From Streptomyces longhuiensis (lineage in GTDB: Bacteria; Actinomycetota; Actinomycetes; Streptomycetales; Streptomycetaceae): a stretch of 64,000 nt of DNA. The position numbers and the translations under genes were made by a program. Shown here piece after piece: positions 56,958-64,000 of this stretch; the first letter of the stretch is position 1; each line of letters begins with the position of its first letter. The notes under the pieces were generated by a model. That model saw nothing but the letters and a program-made list of their open reading frames with translations. It made no database searches and was not told the origin of the DNA. Where the stretch lies: contig NZ_CP085174.1 of the NCBI RefSeq assembly GCF_020616555.1, forward strand, positions 124,001-188,000, written 5' to 3'.

Positions 56958-57946
56958 TGCACATCAACTGGGCAACCCAGGTGTCGCTTCCCCGCTACCC
57001 GGGTTCGCAACTGCCCGCGGACATACGGAGGGAGATCTCCAACGCGACGGACGACGACCTGCTCGCCGCGTACCTCCACTGGACGGAAGGCCGGATCGCG
57101 CTGGACTTCGCCATCGAAGCAGAGAGCCTCGCAGGCGAGATCAAGAGCGAACGGGACCAGCTCGACGTTCTGACGCCGCCAGCGGACACCAGGTACACCG
57201 CGCACTATCACCGCTCCCACGCGGCGCTACATGCTGCACTCAGTAAGGCAGCCCGTACCGCCGAAGGCGCCCATAAGGAGGCGCAGACCATCTGGGACCA
57301 GCTGCGCGAGCAGACAAGCCACGACCTCACGGCCAAATACAACAGAGGAGACGGCTCCTCACCGAACGTCATGGAGCGCATCGGCGTCCTGCACGCACAG
57401 GCCAGCAACGCCGAACAGGCAGTACAGGCCGCGCTGACTGCACACCGAGAGAAGATGCATCGCCTGGCCTTGGCAGAGGACGCGTTGGAGCGATTCCTCG
57501 ACTCGCCGGACAGCATCGGCCTGGAAGACATCCACGCCATGACGCCGTCCGCGTTTGAGCAGACAGTCGCAGACCTCGCCAGGCGAGACGGGCACCGCGT
57601 AATACGAGACCGCGGCGGTGCTCGCGATCTCGGAGCCGACGTAATCGCCGTCACCGCCGACGGCCTGCGGATCGTGTTCCAGTGCAAGCACCGCAAGGCC
57701 GGCCTCGGCAAGGTTGGGTCACCTGAAATGCAGACCTTCAACGGGACGGCCCGCCCAGAGCACAACGCCGACATCGTCGTTGCCGTGACCAACGGGGATT
57801 TCACCAAGCCTGCTTCTGAGTTCGCGTACTCACATGACATCGACCTTGTAGGTCAACAGCGGCTGAAGCGATGGGCCACCTGGGGGGAGCCCCTGCTGAC
57901 GCTCCTCGAGGCAACCCGCAAACCGCCTAGGGCCGCAGCAGCCTGA
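56957..57946 (+). CDS. Mrr-type restriction endonuclease
   Basis: 329 aa from ATG 56957, overlapping the preceding stop. An N-terminal helical region (about 1-185) with coiled coils precedes an Mrr_cat domain: MTPSAFEQTVADLARRDGHR, RGGARDLGADVIAVTADGLR with the catalytic Asp, and IVFQCKHRKAGLGKVG with the Q-x-K pair of the PD-(D/E)xK fold. ADIVVAVTNGDFTKPASEFA follows. Mrr-type enzymes cut modified or foreign DNA. Paired with a catalytically dead paralogue, so a heterodimer or regulated enzyme is likely. Confidence 0.85.
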   Translation: MHINWATQVSLPRYPGSQLPADIRREISNATDDDLLAAYLHWTEGRIALDFAIEAESLAGEIKSERDQLDVLTPPADTRYTAHYHRSHAALHAALSKAARTAEGAHKEAQTIWDQLREQTSHDLTAKYNRGDGSSPNVMERIGVLHAQASNAEQAVQAALTAHREKMHRLALAEDALERFLDSPDSIGLEDIHAMTPSAFEQTVADLARRDGHRVIRDRGGARDLGADVIAVTADGLRIVFQCKHRKAGLGKVGSPEMQTFNGTARPEHNADIVVAVTNGDFTKPASEFAYSHDIDLVGQQRLKRWATWGEPLLTLLEATRKPPRAAAA

Positions 57947-58128
57947 ACATAGGCCGGGCCGCCGCGCAGCATTTGCATGGCCCTCTGTAGGGGCCGTGAG
58001 TACGAAAGACAGTGTTCGTCAGGCGGGCGCGCGGTGACGCCGCCGGCGCCCGCCGTATGGGATCGGCCGTGAAGTTCTGGTGAACGCTCCCGCCCCGCGG
58101 GATCGGGCTTTTTCTCAGGTCAGAGCCG
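57947..58128. other. Probable oriT interval before the relaxase gene
   Basis: Contains three dyads: GGCCC/GGGCC around 57978-57994, GGCGGGCGC/GCGCCCGCC at 58022-58054 and CCCG/CGGG followed by TTTTT at about 58089-58112. Relaxase genes are usually adjacent to their oriT, so the first two dyads are candidate nic-proximal hairpins. The third, with its T-run, could be the terminator of the Mrr operon. Confidence 0.4.
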
Positions 58129-60030
58129 GTGTCCGCTGTGGAAATGCTCAGTGTTGCGAAGGTGCAGAGACGGAACGCGTGGCGGTACTACGTGCGTGGA
58201 GTTGCGTTCGGAGACGGTCGCCGTCCGGTCGGCACGGCGATGAAGGCCGCCCAGCAGCAGGCCGGGCTCCCGCCCGGGAGATGGAGAGGGCGCGGCCTGG
58301 CCGCGCTCGGGCTCACCGAGGGCGCGGAGGTGACCGAGCGCCAGATGGAGTTGGTGTTCGGGCAGGGCCGGCACCCGGACGCCGACCTCATCGAACGCGG
58401 CCTCCTGGACGACGGCGTCGACCCGGCCACGGCACGGCTGGCCACCGTGCTCGGGCAGCCGATCGAGGAGATCGAGGCGCGCAAGCAGACCCCGCTGCTG
58501 GCGCTGGACTTCACCTTCCGCCCGCAGGCGTCCCTGATCGTGCTGTGGGCCTTGGGGGACGACCACACCCGGCAAGTCATCGAGCGGGCCCACGAGAGGG
58601 CCATCACCACCGTGCTGCGCTGGCTGGAGGATGAGGTCGCCGAGACTCGGTGGTCCTCGGGCCGCAGGCGGGCGAAGACCCCAGCCCTAGTCGTCGCGAC
58701 GTGGCGGCACTTGGACAACCGGGACGGATTCCCGCTGCTTCACGATCACTGTCTGGTCCTGAACCGAGCGCAGCGCCTGGACGACGGCGGCGAGCCGGCG
58801 TGGGGCGCACTCGACACCCGCCGCCTCTACCAGCACGTGGTGGCCGCCGGGACGCTCTACACCCTCACGATGACGACCGAGGTGTGCGAGGACCTGGCAC
58901 TGGCGACGGCGCCCCGGGAGGTGACGCCGGGCCTGCGCCCGGTGATGGAGATAGCCGGTGTCGACCCGGAACTGATCGCCTGGTCCTCCACCCGCCGCCA
59001 GCAGATCGAGGACGCACTGGAGGGCATCACCGACGACTACGTGAAGGACCACGGGCGGCTGCCCGGCGAGCGCGGCCGCCACGGGCTCGGCTGGTGGGCT
59101 GCGCAGAACACCCGCCGCTCCAAGAAGCATCCCAAGCCGCTCGAGCAATTGCGCGCGTGGTGGCGGGCCTCCGCGATCCTCGCATTCGGCCGCGAGATGG
59201 TGAACGGGCTGCTGGAGCGCTGCCGGACAGCCGGGGCCGCCATCCGGGCACGGGTGAGCCCGATGGTGGACACCGTCCTCGCCGCCGTCGACGTCGCCGC
59301 GATCACGTTCACCGTGCGCCGCACCTTCGCTCGCCGCCATGTCCTGGCCGAAGCGCGCCGACACCTGCTGGAGACGCTGCGAGGCCGCGCCGTTCCGACC
59401 GTCCCGCACGAACACGCCGGGTCGCCCGGCCTGGACGACTACATCGCCGACAACGCCCTCGACCGCCACTGCCGCCAGCTCACCGTGCCCCAGGAGGGCC
59501 GGCGGATCCCGGCGCTGGACCAGCTGACCTACACCGCGGACTTCGCCTGGCCCCACCGGTGGTGGATCGCCGGTGCTGAAGGAAACCCGCCCCGGGAGTC
59601 GAGCAGGTACGAGCGGGCCCGGGTCGCGAGCCTGGCCCTGCAGAACGCGATCCACGACGCCCGCACCACACCCGCCGCCCGCGTCGACGACCACGACCAG
59701 GCGGCGGCCGCGGCGCACGCCGTCGATCACGCGGACCAGGACACGGCCCTCACTCCGGTGCAGCGGGCCGCGGCCGCTCACGCCCATCAGCAAGCCGCGA
59801 TGCCCGAGGAGTACGTGCAGGGCCGTACGACCGACCCGGCGACGTGGATGCGCACACCGGAGAACCTCGACCGCTTGGCCGCCTTCACCAGAGAGGCCAC
59901 CGCGCGGCGCAGCGACATCGAGGAGCGCGAGCTCCCGGCCTCGGCCGCCGACCCGGGCCCGCACCGCGAGGAGCACGAGCTGCAGCATCGGCACCCCGGC
60001 GACGGCCCCACACCGGGCGCGCGCACGTGA
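58129..60030 (+). CDS. MobF-family (TrwC/TraI-like) relaxase without helicase domain
   Basis: 633 aa. The N-terminus carries the paired tyrosines Y20-Y21 in AWRYYVRGVAFGD, in the place of the MobF catalytic Tyr. LALDFTFRPQASLIVLW is the first core strand. The three-His metal site fits H194, H205 and H207 (ATWRHLDNRDG, FPLLHDHCLVLN). After the relaxase domain (about 300 residues) comes a helical region and an Arg/Glu-rich tail. Classic MobF proteins carry a C-terminal helicase of 600 or more residues; it is missing here, so unwinding must come from another protein. Nicks oriT and stays bound to the 5' end. Confidence 0.82.
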   Translation: MSAVEMLSVAKVQRRNAWRYYVRGVAFGDGRRPVGTAMKAAQQQAGLPPGRWRGRGLAALGLTEGAEVTERQMELVFGQGRHPDADLIERGLLDDGVDPATARLATVLGQPIEEIEARKQTPLLALDFTFRPQASLIVLWALGDDHTRQVIERAHERAITTVLRWLEDEVAETRWSSGRRRAKTPALVVATWRHLDNRDGFPLLHDHCLVLNRAQRLDDGGEPAWGALDTRRLYQHVVAAGTLYTLTMTTEVCEDLALATAPREVTPGLRPVMEIAGVDPELIAWSSTRRQQIEDALEGITDDYVKDHGRLPGERGRHGLGWWAAQNTRRSKKHPKPLEQLRAWWRASAILAFGREMVNGLLERCRTAGAAIRARVSPMVDTVLAAVDVAAITFTVRRTFARRHVLAEARRHLLETLRGRAVPTVPHEHAGSPGLDDYIADNALDRHCRQLTVPQEGRRIPALDQLTYTADFAWPHRWWIAGAEGNPPRESSRYERARVASLALQNAIHDARTTPAARVDDHDQAAAAAHAVDHADQDTALTPVQRAAAAHAHQQAAMPEEYVQGRTTDPATWMRTPENLDRLAAFTREATARRSDIEERELPASAADPGPHREEHELQHRHPGDGPTPGART

Positions 60031-60165
60031 AGGCCGGCCACTGCATCCGACGTGCACCGCGCGATGTCGTCCACTCCCGGGTGCGTACGCGCAGCACCGC
60101 ACGAGGACCGCCGCGCGCTCGGCAGTCTGCCGAGGGCGCAGTGAACACGACGGGCACGGCCGCAG

Positions 60166-60387
60166 TTGGTGGGCGCGGGAGACAGTGGCAGGGGCGATGT
60201 CGTGCTCGCGGGCGGCGACATCGCGTGCGGCACGATCGTGGCCGCGACCAACGCGGTGGCCATGGCCAGCCCCGACGACCGCTGGGCCGTGGCAAGGGTG
60301 CAGGTCGGTGTCATCGCCGCGCTCGCCGGGGTGGAGATCCTCGCCCTGCGGCGCTGGCGCCGAACCGCTGGCGCCCCGGCGGCTTAA
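60166..60387 (+). CDS. Possible small membrane protein
   Basis: About 73 aa; start uncertain (TTG 60166 or GTG 60199). The later half has a hydrophobic segment (WAVARVQVGVIAALAGVEIL) then ALRRWRRTAG, consistent with one or two TM helices with a positive-inside end. No strong ribosome binding site. Confidence 0.4.
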   Translation: MVGAGDSGRGDVVLAGGDIACGTIVAATNAVAMASPDDRWAVARVQVGVIAALAGVEILALRRWRRTAGAPAA

Positions 60388-60398
60388 GATTCTGCGAT

Positions 60399-60608
60399 GT
60401 GGCTATCGAACTCCCTGACGATCTGATCGAACTGGAACGCGCTGCCTGGACGGAGATCCAGGAGGGGCGGCTGACGGTGGCCACGGCGCTCGCTGTGCAG
60501 CAGGCCATCGGCCGGGTCCAGGAAGAGTCGGGGGAGTCGCGGTTTGACGTGGAGATGGCGTTGAAGCGGGCGGTGCGTCACCCCGAGCCTGACGCTGCGG
60601 CGGCCTGA
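60399..60608 (+). CDS. 69-aa helical protein with leaderless promoter
   Basis: GTG 60399 is preceded 8 nt upstream by TAAGAT, a good -10 box, with no ribosome binding site, so a leaderless mRNA is likely. The product (MAIELPDDLIELERAAWTEI, then ATALAVQQAIGRVQEESGES) is a helix-rich acidic protein ending in AAAA. It is small and regular, common in Streptomyces accessory DNA; function unknown. Confidence 0.6.
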   Translation: MAIELPDDLIELERAAWTEIQEGRLTVATALAVQQAIGRVQEESGESRFDVEMALKRAVRHPEPDAAAA

Positions 60609-60624
60609 CGAGCCCGGGACGCAG

Positions 60625-60837
60625 CTAGGCCTCGCTGTCCGGCCAGGCCTTCAGCTCGGTCCATGTGGCGTCGGCGGCCTGCTCAGCCAGTGCGATGCGG
60701 GCGCTCGGAATGGCGCTGTAGCTGCCGATCCACGATCGGAACTTGCGCTCCGCCGTTGCGAGGTTCGACCACCGGCCATCCATGATGGTGCGGCCCGCGG
60801 TTGTCGTGAGGGTGAGGCGGTAGCGGCGGTCAACCAC
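60625..60837 (-). CDS. Hypothetical 70-aa protein
   Basis: GTG 60837 overlaps the preceding gene by 8 nt. Predicted beta-beta-alpha: RRYRLTLTTTAGRTIMDGRW then LATAERKFRSWIGSYSAIPS and a helical end. Unrecognised; operon with 60830-61180. Confidence 0.55.
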   Translation of the reverse strand: MVDRRYRLTLTTTAGRTIMDGRWSNLATAERKFRSWIGSYSAIPSARIALAEQAADATWTELKAWPDSEA

Positions 60838-61180
60838 GGGCGCACTCCGCCTCGGTGAGTGGGGCGGTGAGGAGCGCGGCCTCGATGCCGGCCTGCCGTA
60901 CCGCGTCGCGAAGGCTGGCCAGCGCCTGAGACTCGGGCGCGCGCGCCGCGTCCGTCTTGGTAGTGGCGATCATGTGGGGCGTGCACGTGTCGATCCAGCG
61001 CGAGCCGGCCTGGGGGACGTCGACGATGCGGGTGGCCGTCGCGGGCCGGCCGCAGGCGACGCACGGCTGAGGGGTGCGGCCGACCCGGGCGAAGGCCTCC
61101 GCTCCGCTGGTCGTGGCCGGAGCAGGCGGGAGCTGGCGGGGGTCCACGTTCAAGATCCGCAGCGCGCTGCTGACGTCCAT
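60830..61180 (-). CDS. Hypothetical 116-aa protein with CxxC
   Basis: ATG 61180 (MDVSSALRILNVDPRQL). TPQPCVACGRPATATRIVDV contains a single CxxC knuckle, and WIDTCTPHMIATTK adds Cys/His, so one zinc site is plausible. A helical C-terminus follows (ALASLRDAVRQAGIEAALL). Divergent from the DUF6233 gene. Confidence 0.6.
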   Translation of the reverse strand: MDVSSALRILNVDPRQLPPAPATTSGAEAFARVGRTPQPCVACGRPATATRIVDVPQAGSRWIDTCTPHMIATTKTDAARAPESQALASLRDAVRQAGIEAALLTAPLTEAECARG

Positions 61181-61243
61181 CGCTGCTCCGTTCTGCTCGC
61201 CCCCTGGCTGCTGTGGTCGGCGAGCAGTCATAGTATCGAACAC

Positions 61244-61582
61244 ATGAACGACTCCAGCACTCCGACACGCCTCGACATGCTGCGCTTCCTCGAGCGTGTG
61301 CAGGTCGGAGACCTGGACCGCACTCGCCGCTGGATCGCCGCCGAGGAACGCCGCGAGACAGAGCGCCAACGTGGCGCGCAGGCCCAGGCGCCGGCCCCGG
61401 ACTGGCTGATCGAGATGGGCCTGGGCGGGCGTGACCCCGTCTACGTCCACGTCGGCGGCTGCCACATGGCAGGCAAACGATCTCGCGGCGTGGAGCGGGA
61501 CCAGGCGTTGCGGGCCGTGACCGAGGGCGTCGACGCCTGCCCCCACTGCCGTCCCGACACCGAGCTCGGCATTCTGGAGTAG
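61244..61582 (+). CDS. DUF6233-family protein
   Basis: 112 aa. After a charged helical N-part (MLRFLERVQVGDLDRTRRWI) comes the DUF6233 core: PDWLIEMGLGGRDPVYVHVG, CHMAGKRSRGVERDQALRAV and the end ACPHCRPDTELGIL. TAGTAT lies 8 nt upstream of the ATG, giving a likely leaderless promoter. The Cys/His residues may bind metal. A broken relative is at 4230-4499. Confidence 0.82.
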   Translation: MNDSSTPTRLDMLRFLERVQVGDLDRTRRWIAAEERRETERQRGAQAQAPAPDWLIEMGLGGRDPVYVHVGGCHMAGKRSRGVERDQALRAVTEGVDACPHCRPDTELGILE

Positions 61583-61623
61583 GCCAGCAGGCGGCCACGG
61601 CCTGGTCGCCGCAGGCTGGCGGC

Positions 61624-62232
61624 GTGGAGTATCCCGTGGCTGTCGCGCTTGCCGAGGCCGTCCCGACGCTGCCCAAAGGACCAGGCTGGTGGTACGAGAT
61701 CAAGTTCGACGGCCACCGCACCGTCATGTGGCGTGACGCCGAGACCGTTCGGCTACAGGCCCGGTCCGGCCGGACGGTCACTTCAGCGTGGATGGATCTG
61801 GCCGTGGCCGGCATGCGCGCGTTGCGCCCTGGCACGGTCCTCGACGGCGAGGCAGTGATCTACAACGAGAACCGCATCGACTTCAGCGCTGCGCAGTCCC
61901 GCGCGAACTCAGGCCCCGTCCGAGCGCGGGAGCTCGCTGCGCTCCTCCCTGCCTCCTACGCCGTGTTCGATGTCCTCGCCCACGACGGGCAGGACGTTCG
62001 CGGGCATCCCTACACCGAACGCCGCGCCCTGCTGCTTGATCTGCTTCACGATGTACCGCCCCCGATCCAAGCCGTCCCGGCCACCGACGATCCCGAGGTC
62101 GCGCAGCTTTGGTACGACACGCTCCGGGACCAGGGGATCGAGGGAGTCGTGTGCAAGCGGGCTTCTTCCCCGTACCGGGCAGGGCACATCTGGCGTGTTA
62201 ACTGCACCAGCCGCTCCGATCGGGGCGGCTGA
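61624..62232 (+). pseudogene. ATP-dependent DNA ligase, truncated before motif V
   Basis: 202 aa, GTG start. Motif I is EIKFDGHR with the adenylated Lys27. RLQARSGRTVTSAW (motif Ia-like), VLDGEAVIYN (motif III, with acidic Glu), SYAVFDVLAHDG (IIIa) and GIEGVVCKRASSPYRAG (motif IV) are intact. The protein then ends with a foreign tail (IWRVNCTSRSDRGG) and lacks motif V (KxK) and the OB domain, so it cannot complete ligation. It resembles the short LigC/LigD ligases of actinomycetes. The recombinase cassette begins 24 bp later, so insertion or rearrangement here likely cut it. Confidence 0.8.
62208..62231 (+). terminator. Hairpin at the ligase/recombinase junction
   Basis: CAGCCGC (62208-62214) pairs with GCGGCTG (62225-62231) around TCCGATCGGG. 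It lies exactly where ligase homology is lost and might be a terminator or a recombination site arm. Confidence 0.35.
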
Positions 62233-62255
62233 TCGCCGTCTAAAGGAAACTCCTG

Positions 62256-63452
62256 TTGTTAGACCTGCGTCACGAGTTGATCGAAGGCCGGGCAGATGTA
62301 CCCCGTGTCGGTTCGGTCATCGAGCTGGAGACGATTCCCTGGTACGCCGCTGCCGACGCCAAGGGCACTGTCATTGCCCCCGTCGTGCCGTACCTCCGCA
62401 GCCTGATCCTGGACGACAACCGTCCGGCAACCGCCAAGAGCTATGCCCATGACCTCCTTCGCTGGCACCGGCTGCTGTGGTTCCTGGGCATCGACTGGGA
62501 CCGGGCGACCGAGGCCGAATCATCCGCCCTCGTCGGCTGGCTCCGCGTCGCCCCGAACCCCCAGCGTCACCGCCGAAGCGCCAATGCGCCGCAGCCGGGC
62601 TCGGTCAACCCGCGCACCGGCAAGCCCTACCTCAAGGCCGGGTACGCACCTTCCACGATCAACCACTGTCTGACCGTGATCAGCGGCTTCTACGCCTACC
62701 ACCGGCACTACAACCGCGGTCCGCTTCTCAACCCGGTACCGGAGTCCCGGGCACAGCGCCGGGCTCTGGCCCACCGGGCTCCGGACGGAGAGGTCCCGCA
62801 GTTCCGGCGGGCCCGGCTCCGACAGCGGGTCCGCAAGTCCGATCCCCGCTCGATTCCTGACGGGATGTGGGACGAGTTCTTCGCGGCTCTGACCTGCGAC
62901 CGGGACCGGGCGGCCGTTCTGCTCTACGTCTCCAGCGGATCGCGGGCGAGCGAGCTCCTCGGCGTCACGCCCGGGGACATCAACTGGGCCAAGCAGCTGA
63001 TCCGGGTCGTCACCAAGGGCACAGATGACCGCGAACCCGTCCCGGTCAGCCCGCAGGCCCTGACGGTCCTGGCGGCCTACCTCGACCACATCGGGCTGCC
63101 GCAGGCCGGCGAGCCGGTCTTTCGCACCCGCCGGGCCCCGGACCGGCCGCTGACCTACTGGGCGATGCGCCGGGTGATCCAGCGGGTCAACGACAGGCTT
63201 CGCACGAACTGGACGCTGCACGATCTGCGGCATACCGCCGCAACCCGGATGGCGAACGATCCGAACCTGACACTCTCTCAGGTCCGCGCGATCCTGCGGC
63301 ACACCGATCTGGCGACCACTGGCGACTACCTGAACACCCGGGTCGAGGACCTCTTCGACGCCCTTCAGCAGCACTACAGCCGGCCGCGCGTCGAGCGGAC
63401 CATCGCACCCGGCTACGACCCCGACGACTTCAAGGCGGTATTCGGTGGTTAA
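62256..63452 (+). CDS. Tyrosine recombinase/integrase
   Basis: 398 aa from TTG 62256, with AAAGGA 8 nt upstream; the second codon is TTA. An N-terminal SAM-like core-binding domain (about 45-190) includes ATAKSYAHDLLRWHRLLWFL. The catalytic domain shows RI in SSGSRASELLGVTP, a Lys strand (RVVTKGTDDREPVPV), box II HDLRHTAATRM with H-x-x-R, and ILRHTDLATTGDYLN with the nucleophile Tyr. All residues are present. The next gene overlaps by 8 nt, as in multi-recombinase cassettes. Confidence 0.9.
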   Translation: MLDLRHELIEGRADVPRVGSVIELETIPWYAAADAKGTVIAPVVPYLRSLILDDNRPATAKSYAHDLLRWHRLLWFLGIDWDRATEAESSALVGWLRVAPNPQRHRRSANAPQPGSVNPRTGKPYLKAGYAPSTINHCLTVISGFYAYHRHYNRGPLLNPVPESRAQRRALAHRAPDGEVPQFRRARLRQRVRKSDPRSIPDGMWDEFFAALTCDRDRAAVLLYVSSGSRASELLGVTPGDINWAKQLIRVVTKGTDDREPVPVSPQALTVLAAYLDHIGLPQAGEPVFRTRRAPDRPLTYWAMRRVIQRVNDRLRTNWTLHDLRHTAATRMANDPNLTLSQVRAILRHTDLATTGDYLNTRVEDLFDALQQHYSRPRVERTIAPGYDPDDFKAVFGG

Positions 63453-64000
63453 CCGCACCACGGTCGAGACCTACACGGCCCGCAACCGGCGGCCACGGCC
63501 CCGCGACAGCAGCCGCGAGGCGAGGCGGCCCGGGTTCCAGGGGGCCACCCTTGAGCCGGCACCGGCTCCGCGCCCCAAGCATCCGCCAGCCCCGTTCGGC
63601 AATCTGACCACGGCATCGGTCGAGGATCTGTGCGGCCTGGCCGCACAGATCCTGCGAGGGAAGACGAACTCGGTCGCAGAGAAGCGCAGCCGCGGGATCC
63701 GGAGGCTCCTCGGCCACCTGGCGACGCTGCCCGGCGATACTTGGCAGGAGCGTTGGGAGGGCAGCGGCTTCAACGACGAGAACGCTCCGTCGGTGACCGT
63801 CCTGGCCAGGCCGGAGGTCTGCTACGACAGATCCAACCTGATCTCCGCACTGAAGATGGCGTTCGGCATGAGGGTCATCCAGCCGTCGCTGTCCGGGTTC
63901 AGAGCGAACAAGTTCCCGGACTACCCGGAGCCGTTCCGCAAGCTCCAGCGCGACCCTCAACTCGATGAGCTCTTCCGCGCGATCGACTCCCACCCGGGGT
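63445..64000 (+). CDS. Second gene of the recombinase cassette (partial, runs off right edge)
   Basis: GTG 63445 overlaps the recombinase stop by 8 nt, and the frame is open for 185 codons to the window end. The N-terminus is Arg/Pro-rich; then a helical region (SVEDLCGLAAQILRGKTNSV, RRLLGHLATLPGDTWQERWE, SALKMAFGMRVIQPS) resembles the N-terminal domain of large recombinase-associated proteins found directly after such integrases. The catalytic part, if any, lies beyond the window. Confidence 0.65.
   Translation, partial: MVNRTTVETYTARNRRPRPRDSSREARRPGFQGATLEPAPAPRPKHPPAPFGNLTTASVEDLCGLAAQILRGKTNSVAEKRSRGIRRLLGHLATLPGDTWQERWEGSGFNDENAPSVTVLARPEVCYDRSNLISALKMAFGMRVIQPSLSGFRANKFPDYPEPFRKLQRDPQLDELFRAIDSHPG

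Noticed and set aside
1..64000. tRNA, rRNA or telomere-like terminal repeats
   Set aside because: I saw no cloverleaf with conserved T-loop sequence, no rRNA stretches, and no tandem palindromes at the window ends. The window ends are arbitrary, and both edges cut genes.

Overview
The window looks like Streptomyces or a close relative. GC content is very high throughout, GTG and TTG starts are common, and the families are typical of the genus (WhiB, Lsr2-type DNA-binding domain, Trypco2, DUF6233, DUF2637, FtsK-like TraB). It carries a ParA/ParB system with a parS array, a MobF-type relaxase, a GntR (KorSA-like) regulator, a TraB-like translocase with many small spread-type membrane proteins, and a tyrosine recombinase. 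This is accessory DNA: most likely part of a large conjugative plasmid, or less likely an integrated conjugative element. I found no rRNA, tRNA or CRISPR array.

Positions 1-33 kb are a patchwork of short operons on both strands, many with a conflict or defence character. They include an HNH nuclease-SF2 helicase fusion with a helical partner (666-4067), a Trypco2 plus trypsin-like protease/P-loop NTPase/membrane protein pair (11717-14786), a DUF4231-type membrane protein (18745-19650), an AbiE-like antitoxin/nucleotidyltransferase pair with an inverted-repeat operator (19753-21916), a truncated N6-methylase-like gene with a two-TM partner (22153-23168), and a TcmP/three-Cys-motif pair (23432-25402). 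A large HTH protein of possible replication role (25616-27754) and a small-molecule or kinase cassette (28909-32005) follow. Between them lie a GNAT enzyme, a secreted metzincin, a lipoprotein, two orphan sensor kinases, two paralogous 65-aa proteins, a chimeric IS5/IS110 remnant and decayed genes.

Positions 32.2-51.2 kb form the transfer module. A GntR repressor faces away from a cluster of short palindromic operators, and a long plus-strand run of about 30 mostly small genes follows. Many are translationally coupled (ATGA, GTGA or TGATG overlaps) or separated by perfect hairpins followed by a strong ribosome binding site. The run contains WhiB, DUF2637, a repeat-rich membrane protein, the TraB-like translocase, several 1-4 TM proteins, an RRQRL zinc protein, a GGDEF cyclase, an ASCH protein and an Lsr2-domain protein. 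One very acidic 64-aa gene is antisense to the run.

Positions 51.3-55.8 kb hold the partition locus: parA-parB on the minus strand and nine near-identical parS palindromes. Two parS sites lie inside the parB reading frame, and a 534-bp block carrying the parB 3' end is duplicated. Positions 56.0-60.6 kb carry a tandem pair of Mrr-like proteins (one with, one without catalytic residues), a likely oriT interval and the MobF relaxase. The right end holds small zinc or DUF6233 genes, a DNA ligase truncated next to a tyrosine recombinase, and a second gene of the recombinase cassette running off the edge.
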